This document shows, piece after piece, positions 7,730 to 15,226 of a stretch of 64,000 bases of DNA; position 1 is the stretch's first letter; every line of letters starts with the position of its first letter. Origin of the DNA: Lawsonibacter asaccharolyticus. GTDB taxonomy: Bacteria > Bacillota > Clostridia > Oscillospirales > Oscillospiraceae. Location: the NCBI GenBank assembly GCA_003112755.1, contig BFBT01000001.1:2728001-2792000 (forward strand), given 5' to 3'. A program made the position numbers and the translations under genes. The notes beneath the pieces were generated by a model. That model was not told where the DNA came from, did no database searches, and worked only from the letters and a program-made list of their open reading frames with translations.

Positions 7730-8180
7730 CCGCTTGTGAGCCCCTGTGTGGCCTTTTGGGGGCTGGAGAAGCATCCGTGCCCACAGTTGGCTTCCACCGC
7801 CGTGTTGGGGCTGTGTGGCGGTAATTGAAAGAGCGAAGGAGTAAGAGGTTTTCACCCCACCAAAGGGTGGACCGAGGGGTCGAAAATAGTGCAGGATAAA
7901 GGCCGGGGGTCGCAAGCGCCCTCCGGCCGGGGCACACCGCCCCGCAACGCGGGGCGGGACAGTGGTTTGCGGGGAGTTGCCTGCAGGGGTCATAGGTGGT
8001 CGGTTTGGCTCACTTCGGGGGTCACAGGTGGCCGGAATCAGAGGATTGCGCCCTCAAACCCGCATGAAATCAGGGTTGTAAGGGTGAACCTACGGGGGTT
8101 ACCTTGGGGATATCGGCCGGCTTTAGCGTGGTACAAATACGGGCCGCACCCACCTCAAAAATTGCGCCACCTAAACAAAG
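7730..8180 (+). other. Non-coding region carrying an oriT-like locus
   Basis: No convincing gene is present. The stretch is rich in G runs and short inverted repeats, and its centre matches the oriT-like region of the ICE (see 7853-7954). The right part (8000-8150) contains repeated G-rich words such as GGGGGTCACAGGTGG and CTACGGGGGTTACC that I cannot assign. Confidence 0.5.
7853..7954 (+). other. Putative oriT (copy 1), mobilizable element
   Basis: An inverted repeat (CACCC 7853-7857 / GGGTG 7865-7869) leads directly into GGTGGACCGAGGGG (7866-7879), then an A-rich spacer with GTGCAGGATAAA (7889-7900) and, 60 bp later, the hairpin CCCCGCAACGCGGGG (7940-7954). The same order recurs on the minus strand at 36674-36762 inside the ICE beside the relaxase and its RHH partner. 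An inverted repeat followed by a conserved GC-rich core is the usual layout of MOBP-type nick regions. The exact nick position is not predicted. Confidence 0.6.
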
Positions 8181-8208
8181 ATAAAAGCCTCCCGCTGCTA
8201 CGGGAGGC
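8181..8208 (-). terminator. Intrinsic terminator of the fic gene
   Basis: On the minus strand GCCTCCCG (8208-8201) pairs with CGGGAGGC (8194-8187) around a 6-nt loop and is followed by TTTTAT. It begins 8 bp past the fic stop codon. Confidence 0.8.
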
Positions 8209-8215
8209 CAGGCAC

Positions 8216-9007
8216 TTACAGCATGTGAAATTCGATTCCTTGATGTTTCGGTGTATCATTTGGGGAGAGTTTCATGACGCGCGCCCAGGTCTTGACCGTC
8301 TGCTCTTCCAAGAAACGGACCAAAGCATCCAGAGACTCCTGTTCATCATACTGCTGGAGCGCGTCATAGTATGCCTTTTTATCTTCCTCATAAATGATCA
8401 TGGGGGGATAGTCGTTGATCATCAGCCAGTAGTTCAATAATGTCCGCCCAACGCGGCCGTTCCCGTCAGCGAAGGGGTGAATATTCTCAAACCGCGCATG
8501 GAGATACGCTCCAGCCTTCAGCGGGTCTTTCGGACCTACAGAGTTGACTTCACCGATCAGTTCTGCCAAGTCACCTTCCACTTCTTCCGGGTAGGAGCCA
8601 ACCTCATGGATGCCAGTCACATAGTCATGTTTTTTGAATGTCCCGGGCCGCTCTCCATTGACCAGATAACGGCGCGCATCGTAAGTCCCCTCCGTCAGCG
8701 CGCGATGGATCTCCAGGATCAGTGGGATGGAAAGCGGCTCCTTGACAGGAATCTTCTCCCGGAGGAAGTCATAGCAGACCTTCTGATTCTGAAGTTCAAA
8801 CAGCGTGCGGGGATCGCCGGTATAGCCGACCACCCGGCCGTTCTCAAAAATCTCCCGGGTGTCGTGGTAAGAAATCGCTGCGTTTTCGATCTTCCCGGAG
8901 TTGTACGCGAAGAGAATACGGAAGTTGTCCAAGCGCAGGTCCAAGTCTTCGCCTGAACAGACAGACCACATTTGCCACTGTTTTTTCACCTGATCGTACA
9001 AATCCAT
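8216..9007 (-). CDS. Fic-domain protein (AMPylator-type), 263 aa
   Basis: The catalytic Fic motif HPFADGNGRVGR lies at about residues 177-188. Fic enzymes transfer AMP (or another NMP) to hydroxyl side chains of target proteins. An N-terminal inhibitory-helix signature, SGKIEN (residues 37-42), fits (S/T)xxxE(G/N), so the enzyme should be self-inhibited with the glutamate blocking productive ATP binding. No separate antitoxin is adjacent, in line with built-in inhibition. GGAGGTGG precedes the ATG, and a TTGTGA-17-TATACT promoter lies just upstream. It is convergent with the element's regulatory genes and divergent from the integrases, as is common for cargo in mobile elements. Confidence 0.85.
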   Translation of the reverse strand: MDLYDQVKKQWQMWSVCSGEDLDLRLDNFRILFAYNSGKIENAAISYHDTREIFENGRVVGYTGDPRTLFELQNQKVCYDFLREKIPVKEPLSIPLILEIHRALTEGTYDARRYLVNGERPGTFKKHDYVTGIHEVGSYPEEVEGDLAELIGEVNSVGPKDPLKAGAYLHARFENIHPFADGNGRVGRTLLNYWLMINDYPPMIIYEEDKKAYYDALQQYDEQESLDALVRFLEEQTVKTWARVMKLSPNDTPKHQGIEFHML

Positions 9008-9035
9008 GCGACCACCTCCGCTACTTTATGAAGAC

Positions 9036-9064
9036 AGTATACCATATATTTTGGTTTATCACAA
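9036..9064 (-). promoter_or_regulatory. Promoter of the fic gene
   Basis: Read on the minus strand, TTGTGA (9064-9059) and TATACT (9041-9036) are 17 nt apart and end 28 bp before the fic ATG. The flanking DNA to 9120 is AT-rich and has two copies of TGATAAC, possible operator half-sites shared with the divergent integrase gene. Confidence 0.6.
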
Positions 9065-9190
9065 AAAAATTTTTGATTGCCACTGTGTTCGCTACCCCAA
9101 ATGATAACTTTTTGATAACAGTTCGCCGTACCCCTGGATAGTTTTCTCTTTCTGCGGTATGTTGTGTCGTTACAAAGGAGGTGTATCATC

Positions 9191-10393
9191 GTGGCAAAGC
9201 GCAGGCCATCCGGCGACGGCATGGTTCGGAAGAAGGAAGACGGCCGTTGGGAGGGCCGCATCGTGGTAGGCCATAAGGCCAACGGCGCCCCCATCTTCCG
9301 GTATGTGTATGGCCGAACGCAGAAGGAGTTACTGAGCAAACTCCACCAGAGCATCGGAACCTATCAGGATGTAGAACTGACCGAGGATAGCCGCATGACA
9401 TTGGGAGAGTGGTTGGACCGCTGGCTGGATGAATACAAAGCGGGGACGATCCGCCCCAGCACCATGTATGGTTACCGGCAGTATGCCAGGAACTACATCA
9501 AACCCATCCTGGGTGACAAGGTGATCTCCCGTATCACCTCAACGGATATTCAGCGGATGTACACCAAGCTGAAGCGGGAGGGCCGCATCCATGAACATCC
9601 GAAATATGGGTATCAACTCTCTGACGCTATGCTCTCCCGCATCCATGCCATGCTCCACCACGCTATGAAAGACGCGGTGGGCGCACACCTGATCGCCAAG
9701 AATCCGACAGAGGGCACAGTGGTCCCCAAGCCCAACTATCGTCCAAAGCAAATCTTGAACGAGGAGCAGCTGGACACCTTTCTGGAGGCTGTCGAGCAGG
9801 ATGAGGTGTGGCGGGACTTCTTCTACACCGAACTGACCACCGGCCTGCGTCGGGGTGAGATCTGCGGCCTCCAGTGGGAGGACTTCGACGAGGCAGATGG
9901 AACCCTCAAAATCGTCCGGTCGGTCAGTTCCCGCAAAGCTGGTGCGCTGGAGATCGGAGAGACTAAAACCAACAAGGGCCGGCGCACCATCTCCCTGCCG
10001 GACAGCACGGCCCAGCGTCTGAGGGAACGCAAGAGAGCGGCCATCAGTCAGTGGATCTTCCCAAACCCGCTGCACCCGGAGGAACCGGTCAACCCCAGCT
10101 ATGCCTACCACCGGTTGAAAACGATCCTGAAAAATACGGGACTGCCCAGTATCCGGTTCCATGATTTGAGGCACACATTCGCCACCCACGCCCTCGCCGG
10201 CGGTGTGGACGCCAAGACCCTCTCGGGCATTCTGGGGCACACCAACGCCAGTTTCACACTGGACACCTACACCCATGTGACCGGCGATATGCAGAAGCAG
10301 GCGGCGAACATCGTGGGAGATTTCATGGCAGACATCTTGGGAGAGGAGTGGAAACCGTGGCAAGAAAACGAAAAAACGGCGAGGGAACCGTAA
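9191..10393 (+). CDS. Tyrosine recombinase / integrase, 400 aa
   Basis: The start is GTG 9191, with AAAGGAGG at 9175-9182. The N-terminal AP2-like arm-binding domain (GDGMVRKKEDGRWEGRIVVG) is followed by a SAM-like core-binding domain (about residues 60-160) and a complete catalytic domain: Arg in TGLRRGE, 'HDLRHTFATH', 'LGHTNASFTLDTYTHV' with the nucleophilic Tyr. It catalyses integration and excision of the element. The 3' end overlaps the start of a second, paralogous integrase by 37 nt, so they are co-translated. Confidence 0.9.
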   Translation: MAKRRPSGDGMVRKKEDGRWEGRIVVGHKANGAPIFRYVYGRTQKELLSKLHQSIGTYQDVELTEDSRMTLGEWLDRWLDEYKAGTIRPSTMYGYRQYARNYIKPILGDKVISRITSTDIQRMYTKLKREGRIHEHPKYGYQLSDAMLSRIHAMLHHAMKDAVGAHLIAKNPTEGTVVPKPNYRPKQILNEEQLDTFLEAVEQDEVWRDFFYTELTTGLRRGEICGLQWEDFDEADGTLKIVRSVSSRKAGALEIGETKTNKGRRTISLPDSTAQRLRERKRAAISQWIFPNPLHPEEPVNPSYAYHRLKTILKNTGLPSIRFHDLRHTFATHALAGGVDAKTLSGILGHTNASFTLDTYTHVTGDMQKQAANIVGDFMADILGEEWKPWQENEKTAREP

Positions 10394-11347
10394 GACTTCG
10401 CAAGGACGGCAGATGGGAGGGCCGAGTCGTCATCGGCTACGATGAAAGAAACCTTCCCAAAACCAAGAATGTCTTGGCCAAGACAAAGAGCGAATGCGTG
10501 GAGAAGCTGAAGCAGCTGCAGGAGCGGTACACTCCGCCCAAGTCAGACAAGGTCAAGTCCGATATGCCTTTCGGGGAGTGGATGGACTTCTGGTATCAGA
10601 ACTACTCCAGGCCGAAACTTCGGCCCACCACCCGTTCTGGCTATGAGGGCAGGATCTACCAGCACATCATCCCGGAGCTGGGCAGCATCCCTCTGGATCA
10701 ACTGACACAGAACGACCTGCAGCAGTTCTATGCCCGACTGAAAAAGAGCGGACGCCTCCTCCACACGGAACACTACGGCAAGGGGCTGTCCGACCGCATG
10801 GTGCGGGCCTGCCACATGAACTGCCGGTCCGCGCTGGAAAAGGCGGTGCAGGAGGGGCTGATCCGCGTGAATCCCGCCGTCGGCTGCAAGCTGCCGCCCA
10901 AGAAAGCCCGAGAGATGCAGGTGCTGACCCGTGAGGAGATCCAGCGGTTTCTGATCCAGGCCAAAGCCGAGGGGTACTTCGAGCTGTTCCTGCTGGAGCT
11001 GACCACCGGCCTGCGGCGGGGAGAACTGCTGGCTCTCCAGTGGGATGACTTAAATTTGGAAACTGGAGAGCTACAGATCACCAAGCAGGTCTACCGGACA
11101 AAGGAGAACGGGCTCCTGATCTCCCAGCCCAAGACGAAATCCTCCATCCGCACGGTGAGCCTGCCTCCGCCGCTCCTAACCATTTTGAAAGAGTACAGGG
11201 AGAGCGTAAACTCCCGGTGGATGTTCCCCTCGCCGGTGAAGGAGGACTCCCCTCTGGACCCGGCCTACATCAGAACGCGGCTGCACCTCATTCTGGAACA
11301 CGCCCAGTGTAAGCAAATTCGTTTCCATGATTTAAGGCACACATTTG
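10357..11347 (+). pseudogene. Second tyrosine recombinase, 3' end lost at the IS66 insertion
   Basis: GTG 10357 follows GGAG (10344-10347). Domains match the preceding integrase: N-terminal GEGTVRLRKDGRWEGRVVIG, core-binding domain, then the Arg motif TGLRRGE and HDLRHTF. Coding homology stops exactly where the IS66 terminal repeat begins (11348); the frame then reads 6 foreign codons to a stop at 11364. The final His/Trp box and catalytic Tyr are absent, so the protein cannot recombine. No continuation of the gene is found at the other IS end. Confidence 0.8.
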
Positions 11348-11373
11348 GTAAGCGTCAAATATAATATGAGATA

Positions 11374-11416
11374 AAAAGAACGAGAGCAGCCAATACTTTG
11401 TCTGCTCTCATTCTTT
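11374..11416 (-). terminator. Hairpin closing the passenger genes of the IS66 element
   Basis: An imperfect inverted repeat, AGAACGAGAGCAG against CTGCTCTCATTCTT with a 12-nt loop, lies between the last passenger gene and the IS end; on the minus strand it is followed by an AT-rich tract (TTTTTATC). Confidence 0.55.
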
Positions 11417-11451
11417 GCTTCTGGAAGCAATAAAAATTTTGAGACTACAAT

Positions 11452-11799
11452 TTAAGCAGGGCGCTCAAATTCGTCAGAGCAGACTGCATGGAAAAGTACA
11501 GCAAGAAATTCAGCGGAACGCAAGCGCCTGTCAAGGTGTCTATGGGAAAGAGATTCCAACAAGGGGAGATTGTGCTTCCAGGCAATAGTAGATACAGTTC
11601 GAATATTTCGTTCCACCGCCTTCCAGTTCGTCCCATACTTCCTGGCGACATCGGGATACAGCCACTTTGTCACCAACAAAAGCCTGTCTTGCTGTTCCAC
11701 GCACAAAGATACTGCATAAGCGGTATGGAGAAATCCTTTGTAATTAGCGGATATTCCAAGCTGGTATAATAGATCACAAATGGCTGAGGAGGCAACCAT
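11452..11799 (-). CDS. Spo0A C-terminal-domain-like protein (IS66 passenger)
   Basis: The whole 115-residue product resembles the DNA-binding effector domain of Spo0A: 'LLYQLGISANYKGFLHTAYA' matches the start of that domain, 'LYPDVARKYGTNWKAVERNI' the recognition helices, and 'SAEFLAVLFHAV' the final helix. There is no receiver domain, so activity would not depend on phosphorelay phosphorylation. GGAGATG precedes ATG 11799. It lies inside the IS66 terminal repeats together with a second gene of the same kind. A regulator of IS activity, or of host sporulation genes, is possible. Confidence 0.7.
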   Translation of the reverse strand: MVASSAICDLLYQLGISANYKGFLHTAYAVSLCVEQQDRLLLVTKWLYPDVARKYGTNWKAVERNIRTVSTIAWKHNLPLLESLSHRHLDRRLRSAEFLAVLFHAVCSDEFERPA

Positions 11800-11853
11800 C
11801 GTATCATCTCCTTATATGGTTTCTAAAGACTTTATTAAATATTTCAATCCCTT

Positions 11854-12540
11854 TTAAGTGGAGATTAGAACATCATCCTTGTCAAGAATATTGAGTGCTG
11901 ATTTTTGCCCGGGGTAGATGATCTGGGCGTGCTTGTACCAACGCCAATCCAGGCGTTGTCCGCAATGGTCACAAAAGTTCTGGCCTTCACGTTCCAAAGT
12001 GGCCATACACGCGGGACAGACAGGAAATGTGGTCAATCCGGCCGGGGATGTAAAAGCCATTGCTTGAGAAACCAGGAGCGGTTTGTTGCGCAGCAGCAAC
12101 TTTGTAGTCGATTCAGGCGGAATATCAGACATTCCGAATATGTCAGGCGAGTCTCGGAAAAGAAAACCAGGGTCACGCTCAATGAATTCAAAAAACGGGA
12201 TATCGGATTGAATGTAGACAGCTAGATAGGTAATAAAAACGCTGGGATCTGGTTCCTGCTTCATAGAGCGTCCCAGATAAGAAAGAACCAAATCTTGTTC
12301 CACAAGTGCATCCCAGCAGCGATGCGCCAAGCGTATCACGCTCTTGTACACAGTTTCAGGCTTTTTATGAAGCAGTCTGGCAACATCGGGGTAAATATGT
12401 TTCGTTGCTTTAATATCGGACATGGAGATATGCTGTTCAAATAAGAGGTCATTGGTAATGTTTAGAGCAAGAACGAGTGGACGAATATTCGGACGAGTTG
12501 TACCAAAAATATTGCGCAGGAAAATTTCTGTGTTTGCCAT
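11854..12540 (-). CDS. Spo0A-C-like domain plus zinc ribbon (IS66 passenger), 228 aa
   Basis: ATG 12540 is chosen because AAAGGTGG is correctly placed; an upstream extension lacks a ribosome site. The first 120 residues carry a diverged copy of the same fold as the neighbour ('LNITNDLLFEQHISM' and 'IYPDVARLLHKKPETVYKSV'). The C-terminus has a treble-cysteine zinc ribbon: CPACM then CDHCGQR. DNA or RNA binding is inferred. It is separated from tnpC by a terminator and so has its own transcription or reads through at a low level. Confidence 0.6.
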   Translation of the reverse strand: MANTEIFLRNIFGTTRPNIRPLVLALNITNDLLFEQHISMSDIKATKHIYPDVARLLHKKPETVYKSVIRLAHRCWDALVEQDLVLSYLGRSMKQEPDPSVFITYLAVYIQSDIPFFEFIERDPGFLFRDSPDIFGMSDIPPESTTKLLLRNKPLLVSQAMAFTSPAGLTTFPVCPACMATLEREGQNFCDHCGQRLDWRWYKHAQIIYPGQKSALNILDKDDVLIST

Positions 12541-12660
12541 AAAAGAACCACCTTTCATAAGATAGTTCCATAATATGACAAGATCAGACAGATAGACGAC
12601 ATGGGATAAAACAGGACAAAACTTCCTTGTTTTTCCACACCGCGGTGCCAATAATCCCTA

Positions 12661-12703
12661 TTGGAAAAAGCAAAAGCGGGCTTACCAATGGCAATCCCGC
12701 TTT
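12661..12703 (-). terminator. Terminator downstream of IS66 tnpC
   Basis: On the minus strand AAAGCGGG (12703-12696) pairs with CCCGCTTT (12680-12673) and runs into TTTTGCTTTTT, 14 bp after the tnpC stop. Confidence 0.75.
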
Positions 12704-12716
12704 CACAAGATATATT

Positions 12717-14306
12717 CTATTTCTTTGTAATACAACATTCTGGGGGAATATTTTCCGGGAGCAGCTTTGCGGCCCAGTTCTTGTCGGTAACTGCCAGTCC
12801 GGGTGCCTTGGAAAACACATGAACCAAATATCGGTATGGATCAAGGTTATTCTCCCTGGCCGTTTCAATCAGACTGTAAACAATGGCGCTGCTCTGAGCA
12901 CCGCCCTCCGTATTGGCGAACAGCCAGTTCTTCCGCCCCATCACAAAGGGTTTAATGCTCCGCTCCGCCCGGTTGTTGCTTATTTCCAGACGCCCGTCCT
13001 CTAAAAAGCGTTTCAGATATGGCCACTGCTCCCGCAGATAGTACAGCGCCTTTCCCAAAGAGGACTTGGGCGGGGCGGTCTTCGTTTCCGCCCATGCCAA
13101 CAAAGCGTCCATCACCGGCTTGGACCGAGCCAGACGCTGGATATAACGTTCTTCCGGCGGCAGATCCGCTAGTTCCTTTTCAATGGCGAAAAGAATATTA
13201 CAGTATTGCAGTCCCTCCAACGCCGTGCAGCCAACCTGCTGCTCTTTTGGCAAGGCGTTCACCGCCTCGTCAAACTTTCGCCGCAGATGCGCCCAGCAGC
13301 CAACCACCCGGATGTTCTCCGGCAATCGGTGGTAGCCGGAATACCCATCCGCATGGAGCCAGCCCGTAAAGCCCTTGAGGAATGCTTCGGCATTCTCCGC
13401 CTTCCGGTTCTGCTGGTACTCATACAGAACTATGGGATGCTCGGCGTCTCCGCCAGTCCGGTACAGCCACATATAGCACTTGCTCCTGGCTGTCTGCCCT
13501 TCCAACTTCAGCACCTGCAAGGTTGTTTCATCCGCATGGAGAACCTCGCGCTGAAGCAACTGCCGGTGCAAGTGGTCATAGATGGGCCGCAGCCAGTCCT
13601 CCGCCACCCGCAGCACCCAGTTGCTCATCGTCTGCCGGGAGAGCATCACCCCAGCACGATTCCATTCCTGTTCCTGCCGGTACAGCGGAGCGTACATCAC
13701 AAACTTCTGCACCATGATATGGGCCACAGCCTCCGGGGAGGCATAGCTGCCCGAAATCAGGGGAGGCTCTTTGGGGGCTTTCAGGATAGGTGTTTCCGTC
13801 CCTGTCTGCTTGCAGTTCTGGCAGGCGTATGTAAAATAAACATCTTCCCGGATCTTCACCTGGGCAGGGACCATTACCAGAGTACGGCGCACCTCGGTCC
13901 CAATCTCTGTCATGAGCGTACCGCATTCAGGACAGTTACGTTCAGACTCCGGGACGCGGTGCTCCACCACCTCAACAGGGATGTTCTCAGGCAGAACCTC
14001 CTCCACACGGGAGGATCGCTTCTGCCGGGTATGAGCGGCAACCCTGGTTTCCCTCGTGGCAGTCCTCCTGGTAGACAGCCATGCTTCCGTCTCATCAAAC
14101 ATGAAACTCAGCTGGCCAACCAACTCCTCCTTCGTCTGCTCGGAGGATGTCCCATAGACCTTCTTTTTGGCAAGACGCACCTGTTCCATCAGCCAGTCCA
14201 GCTTCTGGTTCAGTTCGTCTCGTTCCGCCTTTAGAGACTCATATTCCGCACGGGAAATGGTCATCATTTCTGTGCTGCTTGTGGTAATGTTCACTTCGTT
14301 TTTCAT
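12717..14306 (-). CDS. tnpC: IS66-family transposase TnpC, about 529 aa
   Basis: The start ATG 14306 (MKNEVNITTSS) is preferred to an upstream extension. An N-terminal leucine-zipper-like coiled coil ('EYESLKAERDELNQKLDWLM') precedes a zinc finger (CPECG ... CQNCKQTG), the DDE core ('LHADETTLQVLKLEG', 'HADGYSGYHRL', 'RRKFDEA') and 'ISNNRAERSIKPFVMGRKNW', the hallmark of IS66 transposases. It is the catalytic subunit; length is normal and no disruption is seen, so it may be active. Confidence 0.92.
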   Translation of the reverse strand: MKNEVNITTSSTEMMTISRAEYESLKAERDELNQKLDWLMEQVRLAKKKVYGTSSEQTKEELVGQLSFMFDETEAWLSTRRTATRETRVAAHTRQKRSSRVEEVLPENIPVEVVEHRVPESERNCPECGTLMTEIGTEVRRTLVMVPAQVKIREDVYFTYACQNCKQTGTETPILKAPKEPPLISGSYASPEAVAHIMVQKFVMYAPLYRQEQEWNRAGVMLSRQTMSNWVLRVAEDWLRPIYDHLHRQLLQREVLHADETTLQVLKLEGQTARSKCYMWLYRTGGDAEHPIVLYEYQQNRKAENAEAFLKGFTGWLHADGYSGYHRLPENIRVVGCWAHLRRKFDEAVNALPKEQQVGCTALEGLQYCNILFAIEKELADLPPEERYIQRLARSKPVMDALLAWAETKTAPPKSSLGKALYYLREQWPYLKRFLEDGRLEISNNRAERSIKPFVMGRKNWLFANTEGGAQSSAIVYSLIETARENNLDPYRYLVHVFSKAPGLAVTDKNWAAKLLPENIPPECCITKK

Positions 14307-14385
14307 ATCTTTATTATAACATAAAAACCCTTGAAATACCAGTTCTTTCAATGGTTTGCGAGAAAATAGCATCCAATTTTCAATG

Positions 14386-14742
14386 CTATACCATACTCAG
14401 GCCAGTCACTGCTTTGTGCGCTTTGGGCTGTTCGATCTTCAGCCCTTCCATCAGCCAGCGGTACTGCTGCGGCGTCAGCATCTTCACCTCAACTTCGGAC
14501 CTCGGCCACTGGTACGCTCCCTGCTCCAGCCTCTTGTAGAGGAGGATGAAGCCATCCCGTTCCCAGTACAGCCCTTTTATTCGGTCCCGCTTTCGCCCGC
14601 AGAACAGAAACAGTGTGTTGGTGAATGGGTCCAGTTCAAACTGCTGCTGTACCATCGTGGCCAAACCATCGATCCCTTTGCGCAGATCTGTATATCCACA
14701 GGCGATGTAGACCTTGTCTGCTCCGGTAAAATCGTTCAGCAT
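14386..14742 (-). CDS. tnpB: IS66 accessory protein TnpB, 118 aa
   Basis: The sequence has the family signature 'VYIACGYTDLRKGIDGLATM' and 'LFLFCGRKRDRIKGLYWERD'. IS66 elements need TnpA and TnpB with TnpC for transposition; the biochemical role of TnpB is not settled. It overlaps tnpA by 7 bp and lies 79 bp upstream of tnpC in the same operon. Confidence 0.92.
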   Translation of the reverse strand: MLNDFTGADKVYIACGYTDLRKGIDGLATMVQQQFELDPFTNTLFLFCGRKRDRIKGLYWERDGFILLYKRLEQGAYQWPRSEVEVKMLTPQQYRWLMEGLKIEQPKAHKAVTGLSMV

Positions 14743-15080
14743 TGTCTCAGCAGCTCCACCAGAGTCCGCAGCAATTCCGGCCCCATTTCCTGATACAGAT
14801 CAATGCTGCTACTCCCGATGTTGAGTGTAGCGGTACGTTCCGAATTATTTCGCAATGGTTGCGGTGCTGGCAGTTCTACAAATGTGCCCCCAGAACGTCC
14901 CTCGGCGTCTTTCCTACCTATACCGGACAGAACCTCTCTTTCCCATCGGTAATATGTTGTTGGCGTGATGCCCCGCTGGCGGCACCACTCCCGCACTGAC
15001 AGCCCGCTGCTCCGGCAGTCCTGTATTGCCAATCCCCATTTCTGAACCTTTGCCTGGTGCTTCAGTTCATTGCTCGTCAT
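14736..15080 (-). CDS. tnpA: IS66 accessory protein TnpA, 114 aa
   Basis: A short HTH protein: 'KWGLAIQDCRSSGLSVREWC' followed by 'GITPTTYYRWEREVL', the helix-turn-helix of IS66 TnpA. It is first in the transposase operon, 100 bp inside the right terminal repeat, where the promoter must lie. Confidence 0.88.
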   Translation of the reverse strand: MTSNELKHQAKVQKWGLAIQDCRSSGLSVREWCRQRGITPTTYYRWEREVLSGIGRKDAEGRSGGTFVELPAPQPLRNNSERTATLNIGSSSIDLYQEMGPELLRTLVELLRQC

Positions 15081-15226
15081 CCGGATACACCGCCTAATAG
15101 TTAATAGTGCCGGAACGTCTCAAAACGTTCCACCACTATTCTCTCATGTCTGTCTACCCGTCACTTTACTTGACGCTTACCATGCTTAGCCGTGTCCCCC
15201 CTCCTGTGCAAAAGGAAGATTGATAC

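Larger units (their letters stand above)
11348..15180 (-). mobile_element. IS66-family element with two passenger genes
   Basis: The ends are GTAAGCGTCAA at 11348-11358 and its reverse complement at 15170-15180; GTAAGC ends are characteristic of IS66. Inside, all on the minus strand, are TnpA, TnpB, TnpC and two extra genes. The length is 3833 bp, longer than a plain three-gene IS66. The expected 8-bp target duplication is absent: the left flank is CACATTTG and the right flank CATGCTTA. This points to an adjacent deletion or recombination between copies after insertion into the integrase gene. Confidence 0.85.

Noticed and set aside
7730..8180. CRISPR-like array in the repeat-rich G-tract region
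   Set aside because: Repeats are irregular in length and spacing; no constant repeat/spacer unit.
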